From contig JBEKFZ010000076.1 in the NCBI GenBank assembly GCA_050013075.1, positions 1 through 19,812 on the forward strand: a stretch of 19,812 nt of DNA. Reading direction: 5' to 3'. Position 1 is the first letter of the stretch, and every line of letters begins with the position of its first letter. A model generated the notes under the pieces. That model worked only from the letters and a program-made list of their open reading frames with translations. It had not been told where the DNA came from and did not search any database. This DNA comes from JBEKIK01 sp050013075 (lineage in GTDB: Bacteria; Planctomycetota; Planctomycetia; Pirellulales; Thermoguttaceae). Shown here one piece after another: positions 6,657 through 14,888 of this stretch. Position numbers and translations under genes: made by a program.

Positions 6657-7760
6657 TTATGGCTTATAGATCTGATCGAATACGCCGCTGTCGTCGAAAT
6701 GCCTGGCCTGGGCTTTATTCCATCCGCCGAATACCTCGTCGATCGTGAAAAGTTCAACCTTGGGAAATTGTTTCAACACCGCTTCAGGCACGCCCTTGCT
6801 GTTTCGCGGCCGGTAATAATGCTTGGCTGCTATCGTTTGCCCGACCGGCGAATAAAGATACTGCAAATATGCTTCGGCCACTTTGCGCGTGCCGTGCTTA
6901 TCGGCCACGGTATCCACAACGGAAACCGTAGGCTCCGCCAGGATGCTCAACGGCGGAACAACGATGTCGAACTTGTCGGGCCCCGACTCTTTTATCGATA
7001 AAAAGGCCTCGTTTTCCCATGCCAGCAGCACGTCGCCCATTTCGCGCTGCACGAAAGTCATAGTCGAGTCGCGGGCGCCGATATTCAGCACAGGCACATG
7101 GGCGAAAAGCTCCTTGACGAACTGCTGTGCTTTCGTCTGCGCCTTGGCAACCTGCGCGGCGGCATTCGGGTCCTTTAGCTTGGCGAAATCGCCAAGTTCG
7201 CGCTTCAGCACGTAACCCCATGCCGCCAAATAGTTCCATCGCGCCCCGCCCGAAGTTTTAGGATTCGGCGTGATCACCTCCACGCCGGGCTTGATCAGAT
7301 CGTTCCAATCTTTAATCCCCTTGGGATTACCTTTGCGCACCAAAAAAACAATCGTGGATGTATACGGAGAGCTATTGTAAGGCAATCGCGACTGCCAGTT
7401 TTCGGGTAGCAAATTGCCATGATTATGAATCGCGTCAATATCGTAGGCCAATGCAAGGGTCACCACGTCGGCCGCCAGTCCTTCGATTACCTTTCCCGCT
7501 TGCCTGCCCGATCCTCCGTGGGACTGCTTCACCTTGACAGTCTGTCCAGTTTTGCTGAGCCACTCTTTGGCAAAGGCCTCATTGAAATCGCGATACAATT
7601 CCCGCGTGGGATCATACGAAACGTTCAATAACTCCACTGTCGTGCCCGAGATTTGCGATTCCTGCTGGGCCTGAAGTTTCGACCCAGGTGCGCTAAAACC
7701 CCAAAAGGCAAGACACCCAATCACCAATAAAAAACGACGCCACGTTTTTTCCCTGTGCAT
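6657..7760 (-). CDS. sbp: Periplasmic sulfate-binding protein
   Basis: A 367-residue solute-binding protein with an N-terminal signal peptide (charged MHREKTWRRF, hydrophobic to about residue 24, probable cleavage after LQA near 31). It closely follows the Sbp/CysP family: SYDPTRELYRDFN, QSHGGSGRQAG (80 onward, oxyanion-binding), DVVTLALAYDIDAI, ITPNPKTSGGARWNYLAAWGY, and a C-terminal YLYSPVGQTIAAKHYYRPR. It captures sulfate (or thiosulfate) for CysTWA. The start ATG at 7760 has AAGGAG (7769-7774) 8 nt upstream. It is the first gene of the operon, downstream of a sigma-54-type promoter. Confidence 0.95.
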   Translation of the reverse strand: MHREKTWRRFLLVIGCLAFWGFSAPGSKLQAQQESQISGTTVELLNVSYDPTRELYRDFNEAFAKEWLSKTGQTVKVKQSHGGSGRQAGKVIEGLAADVVTLALAYDIDAIHNHGNLLPENWQSRLPYNSSPYTSTIVFLVRKGNPKGIKDWNDLIKPGVEVITPNPKTSGGARWNYLAAWGYVLKRELGDFAKLKDPNAAAQVAKAQTKAQQFVKELFAHVPVLNIGARDSTMTFVQREMGDVLLAWENEAFLSIKESGPDKFDIVVPPLSILAEPTVSVVDTVADKHGTRKVAEAYLQYLYSPVGQTIAAKHYYRPRNSKGVPEAVLKQFPKVELFTIDEVFGGWNKAQARHFDDSGVFDQIYKP

Positions 7761-7808
7761 TTGTTTTTCTCCTTATCCAAGTTGACTTGATTCACTACGT
7801 TATTACCG

Positions 7809-7822
7809 GCAAGTATTGTGCC
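7809..7822 (-). promoter_or_regulatory. Sigma-54 (-24/-12) promoter driving sbp operon
   Basis: The - strand reads GGCACAATACTTGC from 7822 to 7809: GGCAC at -24 and TTGC at -12, with exactly 10 bp between the invariant GG and GC. The predicted transcript would start near 7797, about 37 nt before the sbp ATG. The divergent neighbour encodes a sigma-54 activator, which supports the call. Confidence 0.82.
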
Positions 7823-7903
7823 GGGCTGTCTGTACTGGTAATTTCTCGAAGAATACGCCATATACGACAATAGTAGTCATCTTAATTACGTATTTTATTG
7901 TTG

Positions 7904-7929
7904 AATAACTGCTAAATACGATAGTTATT
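7904..7929. promoter_or_regulatory. Dyad, candidate activator binding site (UAS)
   Basis: AATAACT (7904-7910) and AGTTATT (7923-7929) are perfect 7-bp inverted arms with a 12-bp spacer. The centre lies about 107 bp upstream of the -12 element of the sbp promoter, the usual distance for an enhancer-like NtrC-family site. The right arm also abuts the regulator's own -35 region, consistent with autoregulation. Confidence 0.55.
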
Positions 7930-7940
7930 TCTGCATTATT

Positions 7941-7949
7941 TGGTATAAT
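7941..7949 (+). promoter_or_regulatory. Extended -10 promoter of the sigma-54 activator gene
   Basis: TGGTATAAT gives a perfect TATAAT (7944-7949) with the TGN extension. No good -35 is seen. Transcription would begin near 7956, leaving a leader of about 19 nt without a Shine-Dalgarno sequence. Confidence 0.55.
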
Positions 7950-7974
7950 ATCCGTGATATACGATATATAATTA

Positions 7975-9642
7975 ATGTCGTTTCCATTGTTTAGCCCCGG
8001 AGAGGACTTGCGGTTTCGCGATACGCCAACCTTGCTCCGGAAGTATTTGCCACAAACGAAAACCCATGACGCAATTATGGAAGAATTTAAAACCGCCCTT
8101 TTAAGTGTTTGGCGCGAAGCCTGCCGACATATTGAAATCACCCAATCCACCGCGAACATTGCCGCCATGCTGGTCCAGTGGATGCCGCTTGAGCAGGTTT
8201 TGGTGCGCCGCTTGGACCTAAAGCGATCGAGTCTGGAAACCGTTGCCGTGGGCATGGAACCAGCCGGAACATCGCTTCCCCACGTCCGCACGGTTTGCTC
8301 CGCCGTGCAGTTGGATTCTTTTTTGAACTGGTGTGCTCGTGGCGAGATTGTCCGCATCAACCGTGGAGCTTCAAACACCGGCCAGTGGGATTTTCTCCTG
8401 CCCAGCGGTTTCGACGGCGACGTCTTGGTCGGCCCATTGGGAAATCCCCAGGAGCCGTCCGGCATCTTGGCGATTTGTGCCGACAAGCGGCGGTCATTCA
8501 CCCAGAAACACGTAGCACTGGTTGAGCGCCTATTGGAACCCTTTTCCATCGCCCTGGAAAACGACCGCCGACTAAGTGAAATGGCCGCGCTCAGCGAGGC
8601 CGCCGAGGCCGACAAACGTTCGCTTTTGACCAAACTCGGACGCAAAGAACTGGGCGATACGATCGTGGGGGCCGATACCGGGCTCAGGGCCGTCATGGAG
8701 CGGGTGGAGTTGGTTGCCCCATCCGACGCCCCGGTGTTGATTTTCGGCGAGACCGGAACCGGCAAGGAATTGATCGCCCGCTCGATCCACGCCCGATCGC
8801 GCCGGGCCGCCGGACCGTTCGACCGGGTGAACTGCGGGGCCATCCCGACGGAACTGATCGACTCCCAGCTTTTCGGCCACCAGCGCGGGGCATTCACCGG
8901 CGCGGTGGAAACCCGCCGCGGCTGGTTCGAACGGGCCAGTGGCGGCACCTTGTTTCTCGACGAAATCGGCGAACTGCCATTGGCCGCGCAAGTCCGCATG
9001 TTGCGCATATTGCAGGACGGCTGGATGGAACGCGTGGGCGGCGAAGAGTCGATCCACGTAGACGTGCGGATCGTCGCCGCCACGCATCGCGATTTGGCCG
9101 CCATGGTGGCCGACGGACGATTTCGCGAGGACCTGTGGTACCGCATTGCTGTGTTTCCCATTGTCTTGCCGACCCTGCGCGAGAGGCGCGAGGACATTGC
9201 CACCCTGGCCGCGCATTTCGCCCGCCGCGCGGCCACCCGCTTCGGACTGGCCCCAGTCCTGCCCGTCCCGCAAGACATGGAATTATTAACGTCCTATCCA
9301 TGGCCTGGAAACATCCGCGAGTTGGCCGCGGTGATCGATCGCGCAGCGATTCTCGGCGAAGGCAAGACGTTGGAGATAGCCAAGGCCCTGGGCGTGGCCG
9401 CGGAGCAGTCGATTCCCGCCGCCGAGGCCCCAAAAACGAAATTCCCGTCCCCAGCCGCACCCGCCGGAGTCGAGCCGCTTGATGCCACGGTGCGACGGCA
9501 CATCGAACAGGCCCTGGCCCTGACCAAAGGTCGCGTCGAAGGACCCCACGGCGCAGCCGTGCTGTTGGAGATCAATCCGCACACGCTTCGGGCCAAAATG
9601 CGCAAACTGGGCATCGATTGGAAACGCTTCCGTCAACGCTAG
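7975..9642 (+). CDS. Sigma-54-dependent transcriptional activator (GAF-AAA+-Fis HTH)
   Basis: A 555-residue enhancer-binding protein. The N-terminal region (about 40-200) looks like a GAF sensory domain and includes several cysteines. The AAA+ core (about 230-460) shows Walker A GETGTGKE (near 257), the sigma-54 contact loop GAFTGA (near 305), Walker B TLFLDEIGELP and the R-finger segment RFREDLWYRI. The C-terminal Fis-type HTH (about 505-555) reads GPHGAAVLLEINPHTLRAKMRKLGI, as in FhlA/NorR. The ATG at 7975 lacks a Shine-Dalgarno sequence; an in-frame ATG at 8077 is an alternative. It is divergent from the sulfate operon and very probably controls it. The sensed signal is unknown; sulfur status is a reasonable guess, by analogy with SfnR-type regulators. 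Confidence 0.9.
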   Translation: MSFPLFSPGEDLRFRDTPTLLRKYLPQTKTHDAIMEEFKTALLSVWREACRHIEITQSTANIAAMLVQWMPLEQVLVRRLDLKRSSLETVAVGMEPAGTSLPHVRTVCSAVQLDSFLNWCARGEIVRINRGASNTGQWDFLLPSGFDGDVLVGPLGNPQEPSGILAICADKRRSFTQKHVALVERLLEPFSIALENDRRLSEMAALSEAAEADKRSLLTKLGRKELGDTIVGADTGLRAVMERVELVAPSDAPVLIFGETGTGKELIARSIHARSRRAAGPFDRVNCGAIPTELIDSQLFGHQRGAFTGAVETRRGWFERASGGTLFLDEIGELPLAAQVRMLRILQDGWMERVGGEESIHVDVRIVAATHRDLAAMVADGRFREDLWYRIAVFPIVLPTLRERREDIATLAAHFARRAATRFGLAPVLPVPQDMELLTSYPWPGNIRELAAVIDRAAILGEGKTLEIAKALGVAAEQSIPAAEAPKTKFPSPAAPAGVEPLDATVRRHIEQALALTKGRVEGPHGAAVLLEINPHTLRAKMRKLGIDWKRFRQR

Positions 9643-9681
9643 AGTATTTCAAGTATCATTGTAGCGTTCAAAAAAACCTCA

Positions 9682-9697
9682 GCCGGCTAACGCCGGC
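9682..9697 (-). terminator. Hairpin and T-tract between convergent genes
   Basis: GCCGGC-TAAC-GCCGGC forms a 6-bp GC stem. On the - strand it is followed, after TGAGG, by seven Ts (9671-9677), fitting termination of the UDP-glucose dehydrogenase operon. Outer arms TGTAGCG (9660-9666) and CGCTACA (9717-9723) could extend the fold. Confidence 0.5.
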
Positions 9698-9759
9698 CGC
9701 TCGCCTATATGTTTACCGCTACAAAAAAACTTGATGTGCTCTAGAGCGTTTTTCATATC

Positions 9760-11073
9760 TTACGGCCTTACGGCCGGCCGGCCGATGCTGTAGTAGGTAA
9801 AGCCGGCCTCGCGCATCCGCTGGGGATTGTAGATATTGCGGCCGTCGAAAATAATTCTTTGCCGCATTAGCTTGCCCATTTCCTCGAAGTCGGGATGCAC
9901 GAACTGCTTCCACTCGGTCATGATTGCCAAGGCGTCGGCCCCGATCAAGGCGTCGTCGCGGCGGTCGCAATACACCAACTTCTCGCCGTACGCGTGCCGC
10001 ACGTTCTCCATGGCCACCGGGTCGTGCACGCGAAGTTTCGCTCCGTGCTCGAGCAGCCGGTCAATAAGCACCAGTGCCGGGGCCTCGCGCACGTCGTCGG
10101 TGCCGGGCTTGAAGGCCAGTCCCCAAACGGCAATCGCCTTGTTCCCCAATTTGCCCTCGAAATGTTGTTCGATCTTCTCAATGAGCAGTATTTTCTGCTT
10201 CTCGTTCACGGCGTGGACCGCTTCGAGGACGCGGGGATCGACGCCGTGCTCCCGGGCGGCTGCCGAAAGCGCCCGCACGTCTTTGGGAAAGCAGCTCCCG
10301 CCGAAGCCCACGCCTGGAAAAAGAAATGCAAAACCGATGCGGCTGTCAAAACCCATGCCGCGGCGGACCTCGTTTATATCCGCCCCCAAACGCTCGCATA
10401 TATTCGCCATCTCGTTGATAAAACTGATCTTCGCGGCCAGCAGGGCGTTGGCGGTGTATTTGGTCATTTCCGCGCTTTCCGGCGACATGACCACAAATGG
10501 CTTTTCGGTCCGCAGGTACGGCTGGTACAGGTCCCTGATCGCTTCGGCCACCTCACCCCGGCGCACGCCTACAACCACGCGGTCCGGTTTCATGAAGTCC
10601 TCGATGGCCGTCCCTTCCTTCAAGAATTCCGGATTGCTGGCCACGTCCACGTCGCGTCCGGTAAGTTCTTTCAATCGGGCGGCTATTTTCGCGTTCGTGC
10701 CCACGGGCACGGTGCTCTTGCAGACCACTATTGCAGACTTGTTCAAATGCGGCGCAATGCCCTCGACCACTGTCCAGAGCGGCGACAGGTCGATGCAACC
10801 GTCGTCCGATGCCGGCGTGCCCACGGCTAAAAACACGATTTGCGCCTTGGACGCCGCGGCCGTCTGATCGGTGGTAAAGCTCAGCCGTCCGGCGCTCACG
10901 TTCCGGGCGACCAGCTCGGCCAGACCCGGCTCGTAAATCGGGACGTGGCCGCGATTTAAAAGGTCGATTTTCTTCCTGTCGCAATCCACGCACACCACGT
11001 TGTTGCCGGTCTCGGCCAAGCACGTGCCCGTGACCAGCCCCACGTAACCGGCGCCGATGACAACGATTTTCAT
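9760..11073 (-). CDS. ugd: UDP-glucose 6-dehydrogenase
   Basis: This 437-residue cytosolic enzyme oxidises UDP-glucose to UDP-glucuronate with two NAD+, feeding polysaccharide and surface-glycan synthesis. The N-terminal Rossmann fold starts MKIVVIGAGYVGLVTG (GxGxxG). The catalytic block FGGSCFPKD contains the nucleophilic Cys, and NPEFLKEGTAIEDF carries the conserved Lys/Glu region. WGLAFKPGTDDVREAP marks the C-terminal UDP-binding domain. Length is normal. The frame is open upstream, but the ATG at 11073 overlaps the methyltransferase stop by 4 bp (ATGA) and matches the family start, so it is chosen. Confidence 0.95.
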   Translation of the reverse strand: MKIVVIGAGYVGLVTGTCLAETGNNVVCVDCDRKKIDLLNRGHVPIYEPGLAELVARNVSAGRLSFTTDQTAAASKAQIVFLAVGTPASDDGCIDLSPLWTVVEGIAPHLNKSAIVVCKSTVPVGTNAKIAARLKELTGRDVDVASNPEFLKEGTAIEDFMKPDRVVVGVRRGEVAEAIRDLYQPYLRTEKPFVVMSPESAEMTKYTANALLAAKISFINEMANICERLGADINEVRRGMGFDSRIGFAFLFPGVGFGGSCFPKDVRALSAAAREHGVDPRVLEAVHAVNEKQKILLIEKIEQHFEGKLGNKAIAVWGLAFKPGTDDVREAPALVLIDRLLEHGAKLRVHDPVAMENVRHAYGEKLVYCDRRDDALIGADALAIMTEWKQFVHPDFEEMGKLMRQRIIFDGRNIYNPQRMREAGFTYYSIGRPAVRP

Positions 11074-12056
11074 TTTAGTAATTCCTGGAAACAGGCGTGA
11101 TTTTCGTTTAATGTGGGTATTTCTTGCTCGAAGGGATGCCCGTTTTGCCACCCTAATTTTCCCGTCCGCCGATAATGCTCTAACCGGCGGATTGTAATCT
11201 CGCAATATATCGGATCGACGTCGGCGGTAAAGCAGGGCCGATTAAGGATCTCGGCCGCCAGAAGCGTGGCGCCGGAATGGGCGAAAAGATCGAGTACGCA
11301 ATCGCCGGGAATGGAGCTTGCCCGAATGATGCGATCGATGCATTTCAGCGGTTTTTGCGCGTAGCATCCCGAAACGTTCTCCTCCATGCGGTAGAACACC
11401 TGCTGAACGTCGACCCATACGTTGCCGGCTCGGATCGTTTCGGCCTTGCCGCGCTTAAGATTTTCCTTAACCACGCCGCCGACTTCCTTATAATAACCGC
11501 GGAGGATTTTGGGGATGTCGGTGTATTCGGCTTCGACGTTGAAAATGGGCCGTCCCTTGACATAGTAGAGCAATTCCTGGCGGACGGCCATCCAGTTTTT
11601 TTGCGTGCCGTATCCGCGCTGATTGCGCATGGTGATAAAGCTGCGTGGAGAAAACGGCTCGCCGCGCATCATGATCATGAAGTCGGCCAAGGGTTGAAAA
11701 CCGTCGTTTTGATCGGCCCCGAGCCAAACGTAGAGCGATGCGTCGTCGGCCGTGACGGCATGGGTATTTCGCACCCAACGGCGGCACCACTGGATGTATT
11801 CGCCGATTTCGCGAAGCTCAAAAGCCGCTAGATTATAAGGGGGATCGTGGACAGCCAGCGTCGGCCGTGCGCCGAGGGCCAGTTCGGCCACGCAATCCGA
11901 GTCCGCAGCGTCCAAACAACCCACCCGGTGTAGCCCCAGCGGATCCCGCCAGATTTCGCCGGGCTTGAGCCGGCAATAGGGCAGAAGTCGTTCTCTGATC
12001 TCAGAATCGTTGTCGAGCCGAGGCAAGGGATTATTTATCATAATCTCGGCGCTCAC
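11070..12056 (-). CDS. Orphan DNA methyltransferase, N4/N6 (beta-type order)
   Basis: A 328-residue site-specific DNA methyltransferase that would transfer a methyl group from SAM to adenine N6 or cytosine N4. Catalytic motif IV is DPPYNL (71-76). The SAM-binding motif I-like DLFAHSGATLLAAE comes near the C-terminus, after the variable target-recognition region, which is the beta-class order. Motif I reads FAHSGAT instead of the common FxGxGT. No restriction endonuclease is adjacent, so it looks like an orphan or regulatory methylase, or a mobile-element relic. The GTG at 12056 has a GGAGA just upstream; the ATG at 12041 is an alternative. It is translationally coupled to ugd. Confidence 0.85.
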   Translation of the reverse strand: MSAEIMINNPLPRLDNDSEIRERLLPYCRLKPGEIWRDPLGLHRVGCLDAADSDCVAELALGARPTLAVHDPPYNLAAFELREIGEYIQWCRRWVRNTHAVTADDASLYVWLGADQNDGFQPLADFMIMMRGEPFSPRSFITMRNQRGYGTQKNWMAVRQELLYYVKGRPIFNVEAEYTDIPKILRGYYKEVGGVVKENLKRGKAETIRAGNVWVDVQQVFYRMEENVSGCYAQKPLKCIDRIIRASSIPGDCVLDLFAHSGATLLAAEILNRPCFTADVDPIYCEITIRRLEHYRRTGKLGWQNGHPFEQEIPTLNENHACFQELLK

Positions 12057-12070
12057 TCTCCGCTCAAGTA

Positions 12071-12095
12071 CCGGGGCGACACGCCCCGGCTCTGA
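12071..12095. repeat. Second copy of the CCGGGGCG hairpin unit
   Basis: CCGGGGCG-ACA-CGCCCCGG (12071-12089) plus CTCTGA is identical over 25 bp to 4994-5018. It lies in the 69-bp gap between gyrA and the methyltransferase gene, in operon sense without a U-tract, so readthrough is likely. Confidence 0.88.
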
Positions 12096-12125
12096 TTTTT
12101 TCCACGATTAAACTGCCCACTACCC

Positions 12126-14888
12126 CTACCCTTCTTTGTCGCCGTTTTCTTCTTTCGGCACGCGTTTGACCGCCACCAGCTTGTCGTCTTCATCCAGGCT
12201 CATTATTTTTACGCCCTGGGTGTTGCGGCCGATGATGCTGATGTCGGCGACCGAAATGCGTTGGATCTTGCCCCGGGCGGTGATAATGAACAACTCGTCC
12301 TCGTCGCGGACCGAGACAATGCCGATGGCCGGGCCGTTGCGATCGCTGGTTTTTACGTCGCGCAGACCCTTGCCGCCGCGGCGCTGCGTGCGGTAGCAAT
12401 GCCCCGAGGTAAGCTCCCCTTCCTCGCTTTCCCGAGATTCTTCTCCTTCTGTTTCAGGCTGCTCGTCTTCGTGCTCGGGCGTGTCTTCATCCGATTCGAT
12501 TTCTTCCCCGGCCGGCTCGCCCTCACCGCCCTGATCGGTTTCCAGATTCGGCCCAAACGGCGTGCGTTTGCCGTAGCCGTTTGCGCAGGCCGTCAAGAGC
12601 GTGGCCTCGGGATCGGTCACCACCATGCCCACGACCGAGTCCCCGGCCGTGAGCCTGATGCCTTTTACGCCGCTGGAATTGCGGCCCACCGGCCGGGCGT
12701 CGGACTGTTTAAAGCGGATGGCCATGCCCTTGGCCGTGGCCAGCACCAACTCGTCGCCCGGCTTGGCCACCACCACGTCGACCAGTTCGTCTCCCTCGCG
12801 GAGTTTTATGGCGATAATGCCGGTCTTCATCGGGCGGCTGTATGCCGCCAGCCGCGTCTTTTTCACCAATCCCCGCGCGGTGGCCATCACAAGGTAGTGA
12901 TCGGGCAGGTTGAAATCCTTCACCGCCCGGCAATCGGCGATCTGTTCGCCTTCCGACAGATTGAGCAAATTCACCACCGCCCGGCCGCGGCTGTCCCGGG
13001 CAAGCTGCGGCAGGTCGTACACCTTTCGCCAATACACCTTCCCCTTGTTGGTGAAAAACAAGAGATAAGCGTGCGTGCTGGCCACGAACAGATGTTGCAC
13101 CGGGTCTTCATCTTCGGTTTTCGCGCCTGTTAGACCCTTGCCCCCACGGCGCTGGGCACGATAGGCCGATACCGGCGTCCGCTTGACGTATCCGTTGCTG
13201 GTGATCGACACGACCATCATCTCTTCTTCGATCAGGTCTTCCAGATTGACGTCGCCGATCTCCTCGCCGCTTATTTCGGTGCGGCGCAGTTCGGCGTGTT
13301 TGCGTTTCAGCTCGCGCAATTCCTCGCGGATCAACTCCAGGATGTTGTTGCGGTCGGAAAGGATGCGGTTGTACTCGGCGATTTCGGCCAGCAAGGTCCG
13401 ATGTTCGTCGGCCAGCTTGTTTTGCTCCAGATTGACCAACTGCCCGAGCGTCATTTTCAGGATGGCGTCGGCCTGCACGGGCGTTAAACAGTAGTTTTCG
13501 CTCTCCCCGCGCTCGGCCGTGAACACGGCGAAACCTTCGTCGCCCAAGGCCCGGCGCAGCAAAGCGGCTGGAGTTTGAATCTGCATCAACCTTTGCTTGG
13601 CCTCGGCCTGCGTGGCCGAAGAGCGAATGACCCGAATCACTTCGTCGATGTTGGCATGGGCCAACAACAGCCCTTCGACCGTGTGTTTCCGCTGCCTTGC
13701 CCGGAACAGCAAAAACTGCGTCCGCCGCCGGATTACCGTTTCGCGATGCCGTAAAAACTCTTCCAGCAGTTCCTTGATGCTCAAAACACGCGGCTTGCCG
13801 TCCACAAGCGCCAGGAATATGATGGAAAAACTGTCTTGCAGCGGCGTGAATTGATAAAGCTGGTTGAGCACTATCTCCGGATCGGCGTCGCGTTTCAAAT
13901 CGAGCACCAGGCGGACCGGCTCGTCCAGGTCGCTTTCGTTGCGGCATCCCGAGATGCCGGGAATCTTCCCATCGTTGACCGCGTCGGCGATCCGCTCCTC
14001 GATCCGGTCGCGTGATTGCTGGAACGGTATCTCGCTGACGACGATGCGGAAGCGGTTGTTATGCTCCTCGATGGCCGCCCGGGCGCGTACCACGACGTTT
14101 CCCCGGCCGGTATAATACCCGCGGCGGATCCCGGCCCTGCCGCAGACCACGCCGCCGGTGGGAAAATCGGGACCGGGCACGATTTCCAACAACTCGTCGA
14201 TCGATACGTCCGGCTCGTCGATGACCTTAACCAGGGCGTCGCAGATCTCGCCCAGGTTGTGGGGCGGGATCGACGTGGCCATGCCCACCGCGATCCCGTT
14301 CGAGCCGTTGACCAACAGATTCGGAAATTTCGACGGCAGCACCACCGGCTCAGTCCGCCGCTCGTCGTAAGTGGGAATGAAATCCACCGTGTCGAGTTTC
14401 AAATCCTCCAACAACAGCGCGGCAATGGGCGAAAGCCGGGCCTCGGTGTATCGCATGGCGGCGGGCGGCAATCCGGCGATCGATCCGAAATTTCCCTGCT
14501 TGTCGACCAGCACGTGCCGCATGTTCCATTCCTGGGCCATGCGGACCAACGTCGGATAAATCACCCCTTCGCCGTGCGGATGATAATTTCCGCTGGTATC
14601 GCCCGAGATCTTCGCGCATTTGACCCGGCCCGCCCCGGGACCAAGGTTCAAATCGTTCATCGCCACCAGTATGCGGCGCTGCGATGGCTTTAGCCCGTCG
14701 CGCACGTCGGGCAAGGCGCGGCTAACGATCACGCTCATGGCGTACGTCAAATAACTGCCCTTGAGTTCCTCCTCGATGGGCATTTCCAGCAACCGGCCCA
14801 TTGGATTGCCGTTGCCGGCCGGCTGTTCGGATGGAGGAACGCTTTCGGGCCCCGGCTGATCCGGAGGAAGATTCGTATCGTTAGACAA
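12126..14888 (-). CDS. gyrA: DNA gyrase subunit A
   Basis: A 920-residue type IIA topoisomerase subunit that cuts and rejoins DNA with GyrB to introduce negative supercoils. The N-terminal breakage-reunion domain has catalytic Tyr147 in AAMRYTEARL. The C-terminal pinwheel has two perfect GyrA boxes, QRRGGKG near residues 578 and 834. It is longer than the usual 800-870 residues because of an N-terminal Pro-rich tail and a strongly acidic insert (about 787-828) between late blades. At the E. coli Ser83 and Asp87 positions it has Gly108 and Pro112. The start is TTG at 14888, with AAGGA 6-7 nt upstream. ParC remains an alternative name, but the GyrA boxes favour gyrase. Confidence 0.9.
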   Translation of the reverse strand: MSNDTNLPPDQPGPESVPPSEQPAGNGNPMGRLLEMPIEEELKGSYLTYAMSVIVSRALPDVRDGLKPSQRRILVAMNDLNLGPGAGRVKCAKISGDTSGNYHPHGEGVIYPTLVRMAQEWNMRHVLVDKQGNFGSIAGLPPAAMRYTEARLSPIAALLLEDLKLDTVDFIPTYDERRTEPVVLPSKFPNLLVNGSNGIAVGMATSIPPHNLGEICDALVKVIDEPDVSIDELLEIVPGPDFPTGGVVCGRAGIRRGYYTGRGNVVVRARAAIEEHNNRFRIVVSEIPFQQSRDRIEERIADAVNDGKIPGISGCRNESDLDEPVRLVLDLKRDADPEIVLNQLYQFTPLQDSFSIIFLALVDGKPRVLSIKELLEEFLRHRETVIRRRTQFLLFRARQRKHTVEGLLLAHANIDEVIRVIRSSATQAEAKQRLMQIQTPAALLRRALGDEGFAVFTAERGESENYCLTPVQADAILKMTLGQLVNLEQNKLADEHRTLLAEIAEYNRILSDRNNILELIREELRELKRKHAELRRTEISGEEIGDVNLEDLIEEEMMVVSITSNGYVKRTPVSAYRAQRRGGKGLTGAKTEDEDPVQHLFVASTHAYLLFFTNKGKVYWRKVYDLPQLARDSRGRAVVNLLNLSEGEQIADCRAVKDFNLPDHYLVMATARGLVKKTRLAAYSRPMKTGIIAIKLREGDELVDVVVAKPGDELVLATAKGMAIRFKQSDARPVGRNSSGVKGIRLTAGDSVVGMVVTDPEATLLTACANGYGKRTPFGPNLETDQGGEGEPAGEEIESDEDTPEHEDEQPETEGEESRESEEGELTSGHCYRTQRRGGKGLRDVKTSDRNGPAIGIVSVRDEDELFIITARGKIQRISVADISIIGRNTQGVKIMSLDEDDKLVAVKRVPKEENGDKEG

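Larger units (their letters stand above)
7852..7966. repeat. Recurrent 9-mers of the form WATACGMYA in the divergent intergenic region
   Basis: AATACGCCA (7852), TATACGACA (7861), AATACGATA (7915) and TATACGATA (7958) occur in the same orientation across the sbp/regulator gap. They may be protein-binding half sites, or just reflect AT-rich DNA. Confidence 0.35.

Noticed and set aside
7803..9278. Long antisense reading frame (491 codons, - strand) opposite the sigma-54 activator
   Set aside because: Arg/Ser-rich, low-complexity translation with no domain; it mirrors the codon bias of the well-supported activator gene.
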